Below are positions 34,172 to 45,978 of a stretch of 64,000 nt of DNA, one piece after another. The notes beneath the pieces were generated by a model, which searched no databases, was not told where the DNA came from, and saw only the letters and a program-made list of their open reading frames with translations. The stretch's first letter is position 1; each line of letters begins with the position of its first letter. Origin of the DNA: Asterias rubens (lineage: Eukaryota; Echinodermata; Asteroidea; Forcipulatida; Asteriidae); NCBI RefSeq assembly GCF_902459465.1, contig NC_047063.1:18007685-18071684 (forward strand), written 5' to 3'. Both the position numbers and the translations under genes were made by a program.

Positions 34172-34535
34172 TTAAAGGCAGTGGACACTATTGGTAATTG
34201 TCAAAGACTAGCCTTCACAGTTGGTGTATCTCAACTAATGCATAAAATAACAAACCTGTAAAAATTTGAGCTCAATCGGTCGTAGAAGTTGCGAGATAAT
34301 AATGAAAGAAAAAACACCTTTGTCACACGAAGTTGTGTGCGTTTAGATGGTTGATTTCGAGACCTCAAGTTCTAAATCTGAGGTCTTGAAATCAAATTCG
34401 TGGAAAATTACTTCTTTCTCGAAAACTATGGCACTTCAGAGGGAGCCGGTTCTCACAATGTTTTATACCATCAACCTCTCCCCATTACTCGTCACCAAGA
34501 AAGGTTTCATGCTAATAATTATGCTGACTGACACA
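34172..34535 (+). mobile_element. MITE family A
   Basis: TTAAAGGCAGTGGACACTAT start with the full interior (TGAGCTCAATCGGTCGTAGA, CTTCAGAGGGAGCCGGTTCT, TTTTATACCATCAACCTCTC). The 3' terminal inverted repeat is missing; similarity stops after ATGCTAATAATTATG. Confidence 0.75.
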
Positions 34536-34596
34536 ATACTACAACGCTGTTGGGTTTGGGTAAATTTGTCTGTAGTGACTGACCAAATCAAACAGT

Positions 34597-34748
34597 GGGT
34601 GCGTTCGTTTAGCTTCCCTGGGTCAACCCCGGTGTGTGGCGGTTTTTTTTTCCAGTACGAACTTGGGTAATTATCTGCTCACGTTTGTCCTGGGAAAAAA
34701 ACACGCCACACACCGGGGTCGACCCAGGGGAGCTAAACGAACGCACCC
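34597..34748. mobile_element. Hairpin element with about 45-bp arms
   Basis: GGGTGCGTTCGTTTAGCTTC followed by CCTGGGTCAACCCCGGTGTG and TGGCG is mirrored by CGCCACACACCGGGGTCGAC and CCAGGGGAGCTAAACGAACG. The loop contains a poly-T and CAGTACGAACTTGGG. Confidence 0.8.
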
Positions 34749-35640
34749 AGTGCACACCGATAGTGCCTACCTTCAGTGTAGCAGTCTAGATCGGTAGATC
34801 GGTACACCCAAGACCAAGACCAAGAGAAAGACCAAGACCAGCATGTCCAAGGGGGGGGGGGGGGGGGAGGGGGTACCGGTCTCGAGACAGTCTTAGACCG
34901 GTCTCGAGATCTACAAACACTGCCCACCATACCTCAAACAGGCAATATGCATAATTTCGTGGAAGCACAAGGTTCCAGTTTACACGCTACTAACCAGCCT
35001 CACAACCATAGAACCTGAATGCGTTTGTAAACTTCTGTGTACATATTTCTTTAGATCTTTACTTTAATAAGGTCTTTTTAAAAGAAATTATTGAATAACA
35101 ACAGTACAAAACAAAAAGAGCAGACAAATGTTTGTTTGAATTTACATTCATTTATAATGCTTTATTACCAAGAAATGAGTGTGTCAGTGGAAACTTCAAC
35201 CTAAATTATTAGTACAAAGTGAATATAACAAGAATATTTTACGTGTTGTATAAACCCTGGTTTAGAAGACCAATTCATTCATTTTTGAACCAAGAAGTTG
35301 AAAATGGTACAATTTCAGAGCAATTGTTTAAATTAGTTAGTATGGTATTTTAACATGTACACACCAACGGCGGATCAAGTGAGCAATTATCTGACAAGAG
35401 GGGGTGGTTGGGATGCTGAGACTAACTGACCCCCCCCCAAAAAAAAAAACCAATGCTAAACACCTTGTCCGCAAACGTTTGATGTTTATACTTGAAACTC
35501 AGGTGGGTTCTTAGGATCTTTTGCACACTGGCCTGGTTGATTCTAAGGCAAATTTATACTAAATATTACAAATAGGCCTAATCACAATTGTTTTCTAGGA
35601 AGTCTTCCAAAATATATTGGATAATACTCCGTTAATGATC
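34749..35640. other. No gene seen
   Basis: Contains CCAAGACCAAGACCAAGAGA-type short repeats near 34807, a 17-base G run near 34850, and two copies of ACCGGTCTCGAGA near 34874 and 34898. Otherwise AT-rich. Confidence 0.5.
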
Positions 35641-35649
35641 AAGACTATT

Positions 35650-36255
35650 TGTGGTTATACTTGTGGTGATACAGAGTGGTCATAAATATCCCAACACTGC
35701 CACTGTGTGGTGATATAGTGTGGCAATAAATATCCCAGTTCCATACTTTTGGGCTTACAAGCCGCCCGGCGTATGGTGATATACAGTGCTAATAAATATC
35801 ACACCACTGGCACAATGTGGTAATGTAGAGTGGTAATATCCCACCACTGCCACCATATGGTGATATGGAGTGGTAATATCCCACCACTGCCACCATGTGG
35901 TGATTTAGGGCAATAATGAAGACCCCACTTCTACCACCATTTGGTGATATAGGGTGATTATACATATTTCACTGCTGCCACCATATGGTGATACACAGTG
36001 GCATATTCCACCATTACCACCATGTGGTGACACAGTGATAATAAATATCCTACTGCTGCCACCATGTGATGATACAGTGTTATAGTTATATCGCCCACTA
36101 CCACCACGTGGTGATAAACAGTGGCATATCCCACCACTATCACCATGTGGTGATAAAGAGTGGTTATGAATATCACACCACTGCCACCATCTGATGATAT
36201 AAAGTGTTATAAATATCCCACCACTGCCACTATGCGGTGATACACAGTGTTATTT
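35650..36255. repeat. Degenerate minisatellite, about 40-50 bp units
   Basis: Units around CCACCACTGCCACCATGTGG then TGATATAGAGTGGTAATA recur about 12 times with variable length. Minus-strand open frames rich in YHHMV are generated by the repeat. Confidence 0.85.
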
Positions 36256-36773
36256 TAATTACCAACTTCATTGTAAGATCTTCAGAACAAAATTTAACCA
36301 AAAATGAAGAAATGAAAGACAACTTGCAATACAGAGTTAAGTTTCCTCAAACATAAGTCTACAATGGTGTCAAGGAAATATTTCAAATTGTCCACAGACA
36401 TGGAACCAATTATTACAGTTAATGAATTTTGCAATCCTTACAACATATCCTGCCCACTAGCTTTAGTAACACCCCTACCGACAAAGTGGTGCAACCCAAG
36501 TTATACCGTGGATGATAATGAGGAAAGAGCCCCCCATTTTCTCAGACATAACACACTCCTTCGTCCCCATATCAGGCATTGTAGAATTGAAGGGGGGTAC
36601 AATTCTTCATTTGCAGATATAAACTATTAGGGAGCCTATAAACCAATAATTTATCTGATCATTTTTTTTAGGGGGAACCTAAACACTTAATAGTGAAATA
36701 ATTCATCACTGGCCAATAAAAAAAAGACCCAGACTATTTTTCATTCCAGCCTCTGTTTGGTTTACATTGATTT
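36256..36773. other. No gene seen
   Basis: An 88-codon frame at 36364-36630 on the plus strand has mixed composition but no domain, no splice context and no clear start context. I do not call it. Confidence 0.4.
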
Positions 36774-36890
36774 AGGCCATGTCTGAATTGGCCGCTACAG
36801 CTACGACTGGATAGCCATATCATGCATTGAAGTACAGGATGTCCTTAGCAACAGCCGTAGCCGAAGCCGCCAATTTGATTCGGCCCTAAA
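36774..36890. mobile_element. Small inverted-repeat element
   Basis: AGGCCATGTCTGAATTGGCC at the left and GCCAATTTGATTCGGCCCT at the right are imperfectly inverted; GCTACAGCTACGACTGG mirrors CAACAGCCGTAGCCGAAG. It directly abuts the next family A MITE. Confidence 0.55.
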
Positions 36891-37275
36891 GACACCGGAC
36901 ACTATTGGTAATTGTCAAAGACTAGTCTTCTCACTTGGTGTATCTCATCATATGCGCAAAATAACCAACCTGTGAAAACTCAATTGGTCGTTAAAGTTGC
37001 GAGATAATAATGGAAGAAAAATCACCCTTGTCACACGAAGTTGTGTGCTTTCAGATGCTTGATTTCGAGAACTCAAAATCAAATTTTGAGGTATCGAAAT
37101 CAAAATAAAATATTCATTGGAAAATTACTTCTTTCGTGAAAACTACGTTACTTCAGAGGGAGCCGTTGTTCACAATGTTTTATACTATCAACAACTCTCC
37201 ATTGACCGTTAACAAGTAAGTTTTTATGCTGACAATTATTTTGAGTAATTAGCATTAGTGTCCAGTGCCTTTGAC
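36888..37275 (+). mobile_element. MITE family A
   Basis: TAAAGACACCGGACACTATT to TTAGCATTAGTGTCCAGTGC. Interior includes CTTCAGAGGGAGCCGTTGTT and TTTTATACTATCAACAACTC. Confidence 0.8.
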
Positions 37276-37821
37276 AGAAAACATATGGCTGCACCCTGGT
37301 TAATGGTTTAAAAAACAACCTAACTATAATACCCAAATGGTTTGAAAGAATTCAATGGATACCCTGTTTATAAAAACACACTTCTACTTGGCCCTTTGTA
37401 GTAGACTGATCCGTCAGGCTCCATTTCTATTTACATTGACTTCACACAATCAGGATGGCTTTTGAAATTTGTTTTATGAGATATGGCCCAACTCACAAGG
37501 CTGTGTGCGAAGGTGAGGGCTACACTCAACTAATTTTGGGCTATCGACCTAAAATTAGCTGTCACCAGGGACATGTTCCCATATACTCCTGGGACTGAGA
37601 CAGGGTTACCCATCCACAGTCAGCAAGGATGTAGGATTGATTCATCTGTGTGTACATGTACTTACATTTCATTCCAATGTAACACTTGTGTAATTTCTAA
37701 AAAGTGTGCATTATTGTAATGAATGTTACTGAATGAATATTAACTATTGTTTTCTTGAAGGGATACTAATTGGGTCAATTAAAAAAAGTTTGGGGTTGAT
37801 CCAAGAAAAATTTACTCGAGC

Positions 37822-37885
37822 GGGACTACAACTTCCAACTTCCACATTAACAGGCCGACACTCTACCGACTGAGCTACCTTAAAC
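37822..37885 (-). repeat. tRNA-derived fragment
   Basis: On the minus strand AGGTAGCTCAGTCGGTAGAG is an A-box-like start. The B-box region (GAAGTTGTAGTCCCGC) is degraded, so it is not a functional tRNA. Confidence 0.55.
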
Positions 37886-40800
37886 TAATAACAATCAAAA
37901 GTACTGTGCCTAATTTCGTGGCCCTGCTTACCGTAAGCAAAGAATCGGCGCTTAAGGTATTCCATGCTTACGTCAAGTGTTTTTTTACAGGGTAGCATGG
38001 AATAATGGCTTGAGCACATGCATACTCCATGTTACTAGGCGTTCTGCGCTTACACAGCTAGCGCAGAAATTCGGTGGCGAATGGGCAGATCGTAAGCGCA
38101 GAATTCGGCGCTAAGCAGAACCATGCTCTTGTCCATTTTTCTTCGTTCAACCCACAATAATATTGTTTTCGTCAGCACACTTCTGCTTCTTGGGAAATCC
38201 CACTTCAACTGGTGGTTAAGAAATTATTCAGGAACACAGTCGGCACACAATTATTCTGTGATAACATAAATGATGTTTAACGGAACCTATCAAATGTCTA
38301 TTGGTTCCACTACTAAAGACTAATACCATTTCAGATACGTGTGTTAGGGAGGTGAGGTAGTATAGTATAGCAGAAATACCGCAAAGAACAAGACAAGACC
38401 AACCACTTCTGGCCAAATATGTTTCTCAAAATACTTCACGCCTATTTTCAGCCGTACAGCAAAAAAAAACTTGGCTGAGATTTGGACACAAAGAAACCAA
38501 TGTAGTTCAATATAGTAAAAACAGTTGTGCAAGAAAACTACAATCAGTGCCACAAAAATGAAGGATACAAATCCACCGAAATGAAAAAAGTACAAAGACG
38601 TGGACCTGTTTTGTTTCTAAATATAAAGCCTTGAAACCAAGGCTTGTATTCTTAGCATTAAATAATATGCATTATGTTAGTCATTCTGCAGACACAATAG
38701 ACCTTTATCTCGCTGTCACCATCTTGGTCATGTTCCCTGTTCAGAGATGCCAAGTCCAGAGGCCAGCTATGCGTGAGATTTTTCAAAGCTCACCACCACT
38801 CCCCCTCCTCCCCCCCCCCTCCAGTTTTAGAAGGAGTTTCGAATTCGTCGCCCAACTTTTTTTTTTTTTTTTTTAATAAAACAAATTGCAGAAATTTAAT
38901 TGTTGACCAAAAAATTGTTCCAAAATGCATAAAAAACCTCTTCAGAATAATTAAAACTCACATGAGGTATACAGGAGATGTTGATGGTTAATGTGGAGGT
39001 ACGATTGTGTCAGATTATTTCCTTCCAATATAAAAATAAATTGACTAAAAATGATCTCCAAAATCCTCTGCTCACTTCTTTTGCCTGTTGTGTCTTCGCT
39101 AGTGGAGCGCATTTAACGAATTTGCTAAACGAATCGGGAAAAACTTGTGCGCAATAAGCATTTTGCGCTCTGCCCAATTTTAGCTGAATTTTTGTCCAGC
39201 CTCAGTTTGGTTACAATGAGTTGGAATTGAGTAAAATCAAAATGGCCACACCGTGATAAAGGTTTGTACTGTGTTTTGTCCCCCTTGCAATAAATAAAAA
39301 AAGGTTTTAAAAAACCTTTGCTCTGCCAAGTAAAATTTGGCAGAGAATTTAACCAACAAAATGATGCCGTTAAAATGGTAACTTTATCTGATTAACTTTT
39401 TTTCCTCTAAGCAAACTTAAGTTCTGCTTTAATAGTGAACTGTCAGCTCACTTGAAATTGGCGTGGATTATTTCGTTTTAATAAACAAAATTCTAATTTC
39501 AGTATAAGGGAAATATGACAAAAATTTTAATAGAATAAAAATAAAAAGTGTATTTTACAAATAAAATTAGTATAATAATAGTATAAGGTTTCAATACAAA
39601 AGTGTACACATTTTAGACACTATATTGTGTATGTGTAAATTGAGTACAAATATTCAAATGAATGAGGCCACCATTGGTAAAGTTAATGTCTGTATCCCAA
39701 CAGAGGCCAAAGACAGTTTATTATTAGTTTCTTGTCCACCTATCTCTAAGAATTGATGGAGGATCTTTTTTTGTATTAATTATTTTGCATCCCCATTTGG
39801 AGTGTCCACTTTAAAAAACGTTTTGTTTGGGATTTAAAATGAAAATGGCCCGGCCGGTTTGACAAAGAGCCAAGATTGACTTCATTGCAATTCAATCGTA
39901 GTTGCTAGGTAAAGTGTGATGTCACAAAACCAATTACTATGGTAATACTGACAAATTGTCTTGCGAAGAAATGTTATGAGCCTTTTTGAGATATAGTGCA
40001 CACAATGCTACGACAGTACTATTTAGATTTGGGTAAATTTGTCTGTATAAACCAGAATCACATGGGGCACTCCTATAGTGTCCACCATGCCTCAAAAAGG
40101 TTAAATGCTTTATCAAAGTTGGCTCCTTGACTCTCCAGATTGTAATGACTGCACGATTGACCCACTGCATTTGACATCACCATCGCAATGATCGTGTCTC
40201 TGTGTTTAGGGAGTGTCTCAAAAGTCAAAACAGTAGGATTGTTTCTTGTCGGATGGGATAAGGCTCACAGCACATGCAACATGTTTACCAGTGGTGTACA
40301 CGATCAATTGAGTTTGTGTTTTAAACATGCCACAAACCATGGGTACAAGTTTGACTTCATTGCAACGCAACACTATTTATATATATATATATAAATACAA
40401 AACAAAAGGATATTTATAAAACTAAAGAGTTTAAAATATTAGTAAATCTAACACACTGTAGTAGTGGTGACAGCACAATTAATCGAGTAGTTGCGACTCG
40501 ACTAAGCAATCAATAGTCGCGACTTCAACACTAGTTGCACTAGTCTCCCATGTTTACTCATAATTAAAGTCTAGTGTTCATGCTGCAGCCTAAGAAAAAA
40601 ACGGAGCCCACCAGAAAACCGAACAATAGGAAAATACAAATTGTGGATATCCGCACAAAAATATCTCACATGTCGGGTATCTTACACTATTACTTACTTA
40701 GGGTAACAGTCACCGGTGCACTAACAACATTTAAAGCTAGCTCTGGGCTGTTTTTACGCTAGCTCCGGGCTGCCTAATATTCGTCATCCGTTTTCCTTTT

Positions 40801-41179
40801 GTACTTGCACAAAAGCTTGCTCAAGACTAGGCCTGGAATAACGAGGAGGCCCTGGTTTAGGTCTCCACCTTCAAAAGCTTCCCAAAGACTTGAAATGCCC
40901 TCAGAAAAATTAAAATGGCCTTGCCCTCTGAAAGATAAAATTTAAGGCATGCAAGAGCGCTACGAATAGGTTGAAGGAATTCTTTTTTACTGTGAGCGTA
41001 AAAGCTTGCGAGCGTGAAGCCTGCTTAAATACATTTATCTTTATCTTTTTTTTTCTTTTTTTTTTTCTTTTTTTTGGGGGGGGGTGGCGGATAAAAAGCG
41101 TATTTTCCAGTGAAAAAAAAAAGGTGATAAATCACACCCCTGTACAATGGAAAGCCTAGAATCCACATTACCGCTGCTA
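37886..41179. other. No convincing gene; 3' flank of IPPK
   Basis: An inverted-repeat-like patch near 37910-38130 repeats CTTACCGTAAGC and GCGCTTAAGG / GGCGCTAAGCAG. A minus-strand frame at 38344-38595 encodes an 83-residue hydrophobic sequence beginning MYFFHFGGFVSFIFV and would span membranes twice, but it lies in T-rich DNA and lacks splice or homology support. There are poly-T tracts near 38862 and 41043, an AT microsatellite near 40378, and a degraded copy of the GCAGGCCT dispersed repeat near 40825-40945. Confidence 0.45.
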
Positions 41180-44100
41180 CTACTTTCCCGTCTTCTCCAT
41201 ACTGTGACTGAGGTACTCCTGGGCAATCTTCCTGTCCGTCCTCTCATAGGTGGGTATTCTACTCGATGGTTTGGGATCGAGATCAATCACCACGGCTGAG
41301 TGCAAATACGACTTTCCGTTAGGCATACAAAGCGCCCCACTGTCACAAAAGAAAATGTACATTCATAAATACCAGGGACAGTTTATCCATTCAGACCAGT
41401 CAAGGGAAGATCACATGGCCATGTTAAAACATAGATTCAACACAAATAGAAGTGATTAAACATTACCTTACCTTATCGAGTCAAAAGAGGGGGCTATTAG
41501 CTGATTGGCGGAGCGTACATACTTCACAGAACAATTTAAGCTGGTAGGTCGCAATGTTCCGCGCACACAAGTTTGAAACTTTTGAGCAATAGCTTCACAC
41601 ACAAGTTTGAAACTTTTGAGCAATAGCTTTACACACAAGTTTGAAACTTTTGAGCAATAGTTTCACACACAAGTTTGAAACTTTTGAGCAATAGCTTCAC
41701 ACACAAGTTTGAAACTTTTGAGCGATAGTTTGAAATTTAACCGAATAAGTTTTAAACTTGAGCGTGAGGCGCTACTTTAGTTCACCATCAAAACAGTAGA
41801 ATCTCAAGAGCAATAAATGAAAAAACTACAAACAAAAGACAAACAAAAAAAGGACACCAAAAAGACACAGAACTAGAGAATACCAACCAAAAAGCTAAAC
41901 ACAGCATAATCAGGGTAAAACCCTTATTTAAAAAAGATTTGCCCATTTCTTTTGAAGGTTATCAAGTGACTAATTTCTTGGAGCAAATACCTTTTCTATT
42001 TGAAGTGGATTAAAACAAACTCTTTGAAGGCAGTTATCAACAAAAGAGGCAAATCTTGACACTTATTAAACAAATAAATTTTTGATGACAACCTATTTTG
42101 TCCACATCCATACAAATGATCAAAAAGCGCACAACACATGTCAAATGATGATGAAATAATACACATTGATGTTTGGGTAAAACCAAGTATCAGTCTTCGA
42201 ACTTAATGAAGATATTCACATCGATTTAAGAATGATATTTCTTCATGATCTATGATGACAACCTACCCGTCATAGTTTTCATCTACTAGCTGGGCTGCCA
42301 CCATGATGGAACAATCTTTCACAGTACGTGTGATGAGAAACTCTCGAATCAACTGCACGGCATCTTTGATTGAGACGTTAGACAAGTCCAGTTTCTTCCC
42401 GTTGGACCCGTTATTGCTGATGCCAAGATGTACGCCATCAGCGTAGTTGAAGGTTCCTCCGTACGGGAAATCTAGAATGTAATTATGACTGAGGAGTGGA
42501 AAGGAAACAGATTTTGACCGTTAGAAAATTTGTTGATGCTTTTAACACACACAGCTTTAAGAATTAGTTGTCAAAGCATAAAATGTTTGTACAACCCCAA
42601 ATCATTTTAAAATTATCAGTCAGTTTTCCTTGTGGTTTATTTTTTTGATATCTGAAATAAAAGTTGCATCCCCTTAAAGCCATTGGACACTTTCAGTAAA
42701 CAGTATTGTCCAAAGGCCCACACTTTGTGTATCACAACTGATATAAAATTACAAACCTGTGAAAATTTAGGCTCAATCGGTCATCGGAGCCGGGAGAAAA
42801 TAGTGGGGAAAACCCACCCTTGTTTCCACACGTTTCGCCATGTCACGACATGTAATAAAATAAATCCGTAATTCTCGACAACGAGAATTGATAATTGAGA
42901 ATTGATAATTGTTTTAATGTTTGCTCGAAAAGTAAAGCATTTCATGGAATAATATTTCAAGAGAAGTCTTTCACCATTACCTTCTGTAAACCCTGTAAGT
43001 TATTTGTAAATGTGTGAACTTTTATTTTTTTTTCTGTTCCGAAAGTGTATAATGGCCTTAAGGTGATCCCCCTGGCTGCCCCTATCAGGTTGTATTGTAA
43101 ACTTGGGTGTTACCCCTGGCTACACGACACCCCAAACAAAAACATTGACAAAATTGGGAGACCACCGAAATAGGGTTAGATATATTTCAGTTGGTACAAT
43201 AATTCGGGAGGTCTTTGGTTCAAATCCCACCCTAGTAAAATTTTGCTTGGTTCAACCACAAATTTAAAATGTACCCAGTCAGTTTCCCATGTATTTTATT
43301 ATTTGATTAACCATAAAATGGGTGGAGAGAACTCCCACATCGTACATGTATGGAGGTCTGAGATGAGTGAAGGCTCCACCCCTGCACCTACCTGTCTTCG
43401 GGATGCTCCTCCAAGTACTTTAAGACTTTTAGATACAGTGGGTAGATTTCATCAATCTCTAAGACGGACAGTGACTGGGCAGCGAGCAGTCTCTGAAGAA
43501 TGCAGTTTTCAATCCCCTCAGCTTTCACACTGGTCTGAAACGAGTCTAACATCAAAATAAAACACTTTACAGTTACTGGTTTGACATCGGTGTATATGGG
43601 TAAAAACCAAAATGAATATTCTTTATCCCCGATGCAAATTTAACATCTATTAAACAGTTTGCAGTACCTGCTGCTAAAACATAGAATTCGAACTGCCTCT
43701 AGCCACCGGGCAATCTCAGTGGTCTAGTTGGTATGACACTGCTCTAGAATTGCAAAGGTCGTGGGTTCGAATCCCACCCGAGTAATATGCCTGTTATTTT
43801 TTTCACAGAATTCGGGTAAGTACTAAGTATACAGTGTTATAACACCCCTTGCAAGTATTCTGCCTGCTCATTGGTTTAGAGTGCGTCACATGACATGTCT
43901 TAGTTTCGCTAGACGACGGCCGTGTGATAGTGCGTCGGTTTGCCATGCGCTAGTCCGAAGACTAGCACACGGCGCCGTGCGCTAGTCCGACAGACTAGCA
44001 CACGGCGTGCAGTACCCAGACGTCCGTTGCGTGTACGAGGATGATAAATTAATAGTCTGTAACCATTTCGGATTGCACGACACTACATGCAACACAGTAA

Positions 44101-45902
44101 GTAAAAGTGTTTGCAATCTGTATTCGCGTCGTCCGTGGATTGTAGCATTCAGGTCTGTAACTTAATAATAATAGTACAGTATTTAGAAATGTTTGGGGTG
44201 TTATAAAACAAATATTGACTGCTTTTACTCGTGCAATGGTTAAAAACTATGACTCCCTTGGTGATCCCCGGAGCGTTCTAAATATTTATGAAGGTTAATA
44301 AATATTACTCATCGGAAACCGAAACGAATCTCGTGCCACTAGTAGGAGCAGCCATCATTATCTGCAGCTCCGTTCACTGGTGAACGGAGTGAGCGCGCGC
44401 TCTTGACTATTTGGGAACCAGCGAAACTTGTTATAATGCCCGGATAGAGCAATACTGAAGCAATATTCCTGTCTCCGGAACTTTTACTGACACAATATTT
44501 TTTTGCCTCTAAAAGCCTGATATCAATAATAATAATAATTATAATAATAAAAAGCATTTATAAGGCGCAATATGAACACAGATTCCTAACAAGATGTACC
44601 TAACAATAAAAACATAAGGCTCAATACATGTCCAATAAAAAAATATAGGCTAAATACTAAGTAACCGGAAAATAACTGACATAAAAAGATTCAACAATAA
44701 AAACAAAAGTAGATACAAATTTAAAACATCAGAAACAACAGACCTAGATATATATTTATATATACATATAAAAATAGAAATATTAAAAATACAAGAATTT
44801 TTTTTAATCAACATAAAAAGATTCAATAATGAAAACAAAAGTAGATACAAATTTAAAGCATTAGAAACAACATACCTAGATATATATATATATACACACA
44901 TAAAAACGGAAATATTAAAAATACAAGAAAATAATCCATCAATATACATTGAACAAGGAGCAATAGCAAATGAAACAAGCCGGCATCGGCATTCATGCAA
45001 CTCAACACCCCTTGTGAAACCACCCTGACACTGATACATACTGCAGGCCTATGAGCTTTCTTTTTGAAAGGGGCAAGGGCACCAAGGCATTTTCTCCTTG
45101 GTAAAGGGCACCCTATGAGGAAATTAATTTCTACTGGAACATTTCAAGGGCACCAAGGCTATGACCAGGGGGCATAGAGGCAATCGCCTTCCTTGCCTTC
45201 AGGAAGTATCAGGCATGATTTTTATTTTCAACAATAGCTACTTTTGTATTTTGCCACTGAAAGGATGTAAGTCTCCTGCTAACCTACCTTTAGTCTTATA
45301 GCCACTTTCCTTGCAGAATTGTGCACCTAGGCTCGGCCTGGACGAAACATGGTGTGTGATGCCGTTTTGCACATTGTTTGATAATAAGGTCCTGATTAAT
45401 ACATCCAGAAAGGCCTGTACACATGAGCTGCAAAAACAACAACAACAACATTAATTTTATTAATTGATGGTAACTTTATAAAATAATTTTGTTTTAATGC
45501 GAGCTGCCAGACACACAAGGCCTGAAAGCCACTTCAAGGTGTGAGCTTGCACATATATTTTTGATGTAGTTTGATTGTTAACCAAATGCCATTAGTCTGC
45601 GACTTTTTATTTGGTGTTGTTTTTTTATATAAAAATAAACCAATTTGGAATTGGTTACAATTATTTTGTCCAGACACCGTTATCACCTACTCCTAGGGCT
45701 GAAACAAGGTTCCCCCTTTTTACAGTCCATACGAATGTAAGCTTGGGTATCATCAGTTCGAAGCCTGGCCGGTAGAGCATAAAGCACTACCTCCCCAATT
45801 TTACATAGCAAATGTCATGACCGGGATTTGAACCCATACTCTGCTGATAAAACACCAGAGCTTGAATCCGGTGCTCTTAACCGCTCGGCAATGACACGCC
45901 AC

Positions 45903-45978
<76 letters not shown>

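Noticed and set aside
35958-36176. His/Met/Val-rich minus-strand frame
   Set aside because: Generated by the degenerate minisatellite at 35650-36255.
36364-36630. 88-codon frame on the plus strand
   Set aside because: No motif, no neighbouring splice signals and no in-frame continuation; plausible chance frame.
38344-38595. 83-codon hydrophobic frame on the minus strand
   Set aside because: T-rich DNA on the coding strand yields Phe/Leu/Val-rich peptides by chance; no other evidence supports a membrane protein here.
43710-43785. Functional tRNA gene
   Set aside because: A and B boxes and the T arm are good, but the acceptor stem does not pair properly and similar fragments are scattered through the window, so a tRNA-derived repeat is more likely.
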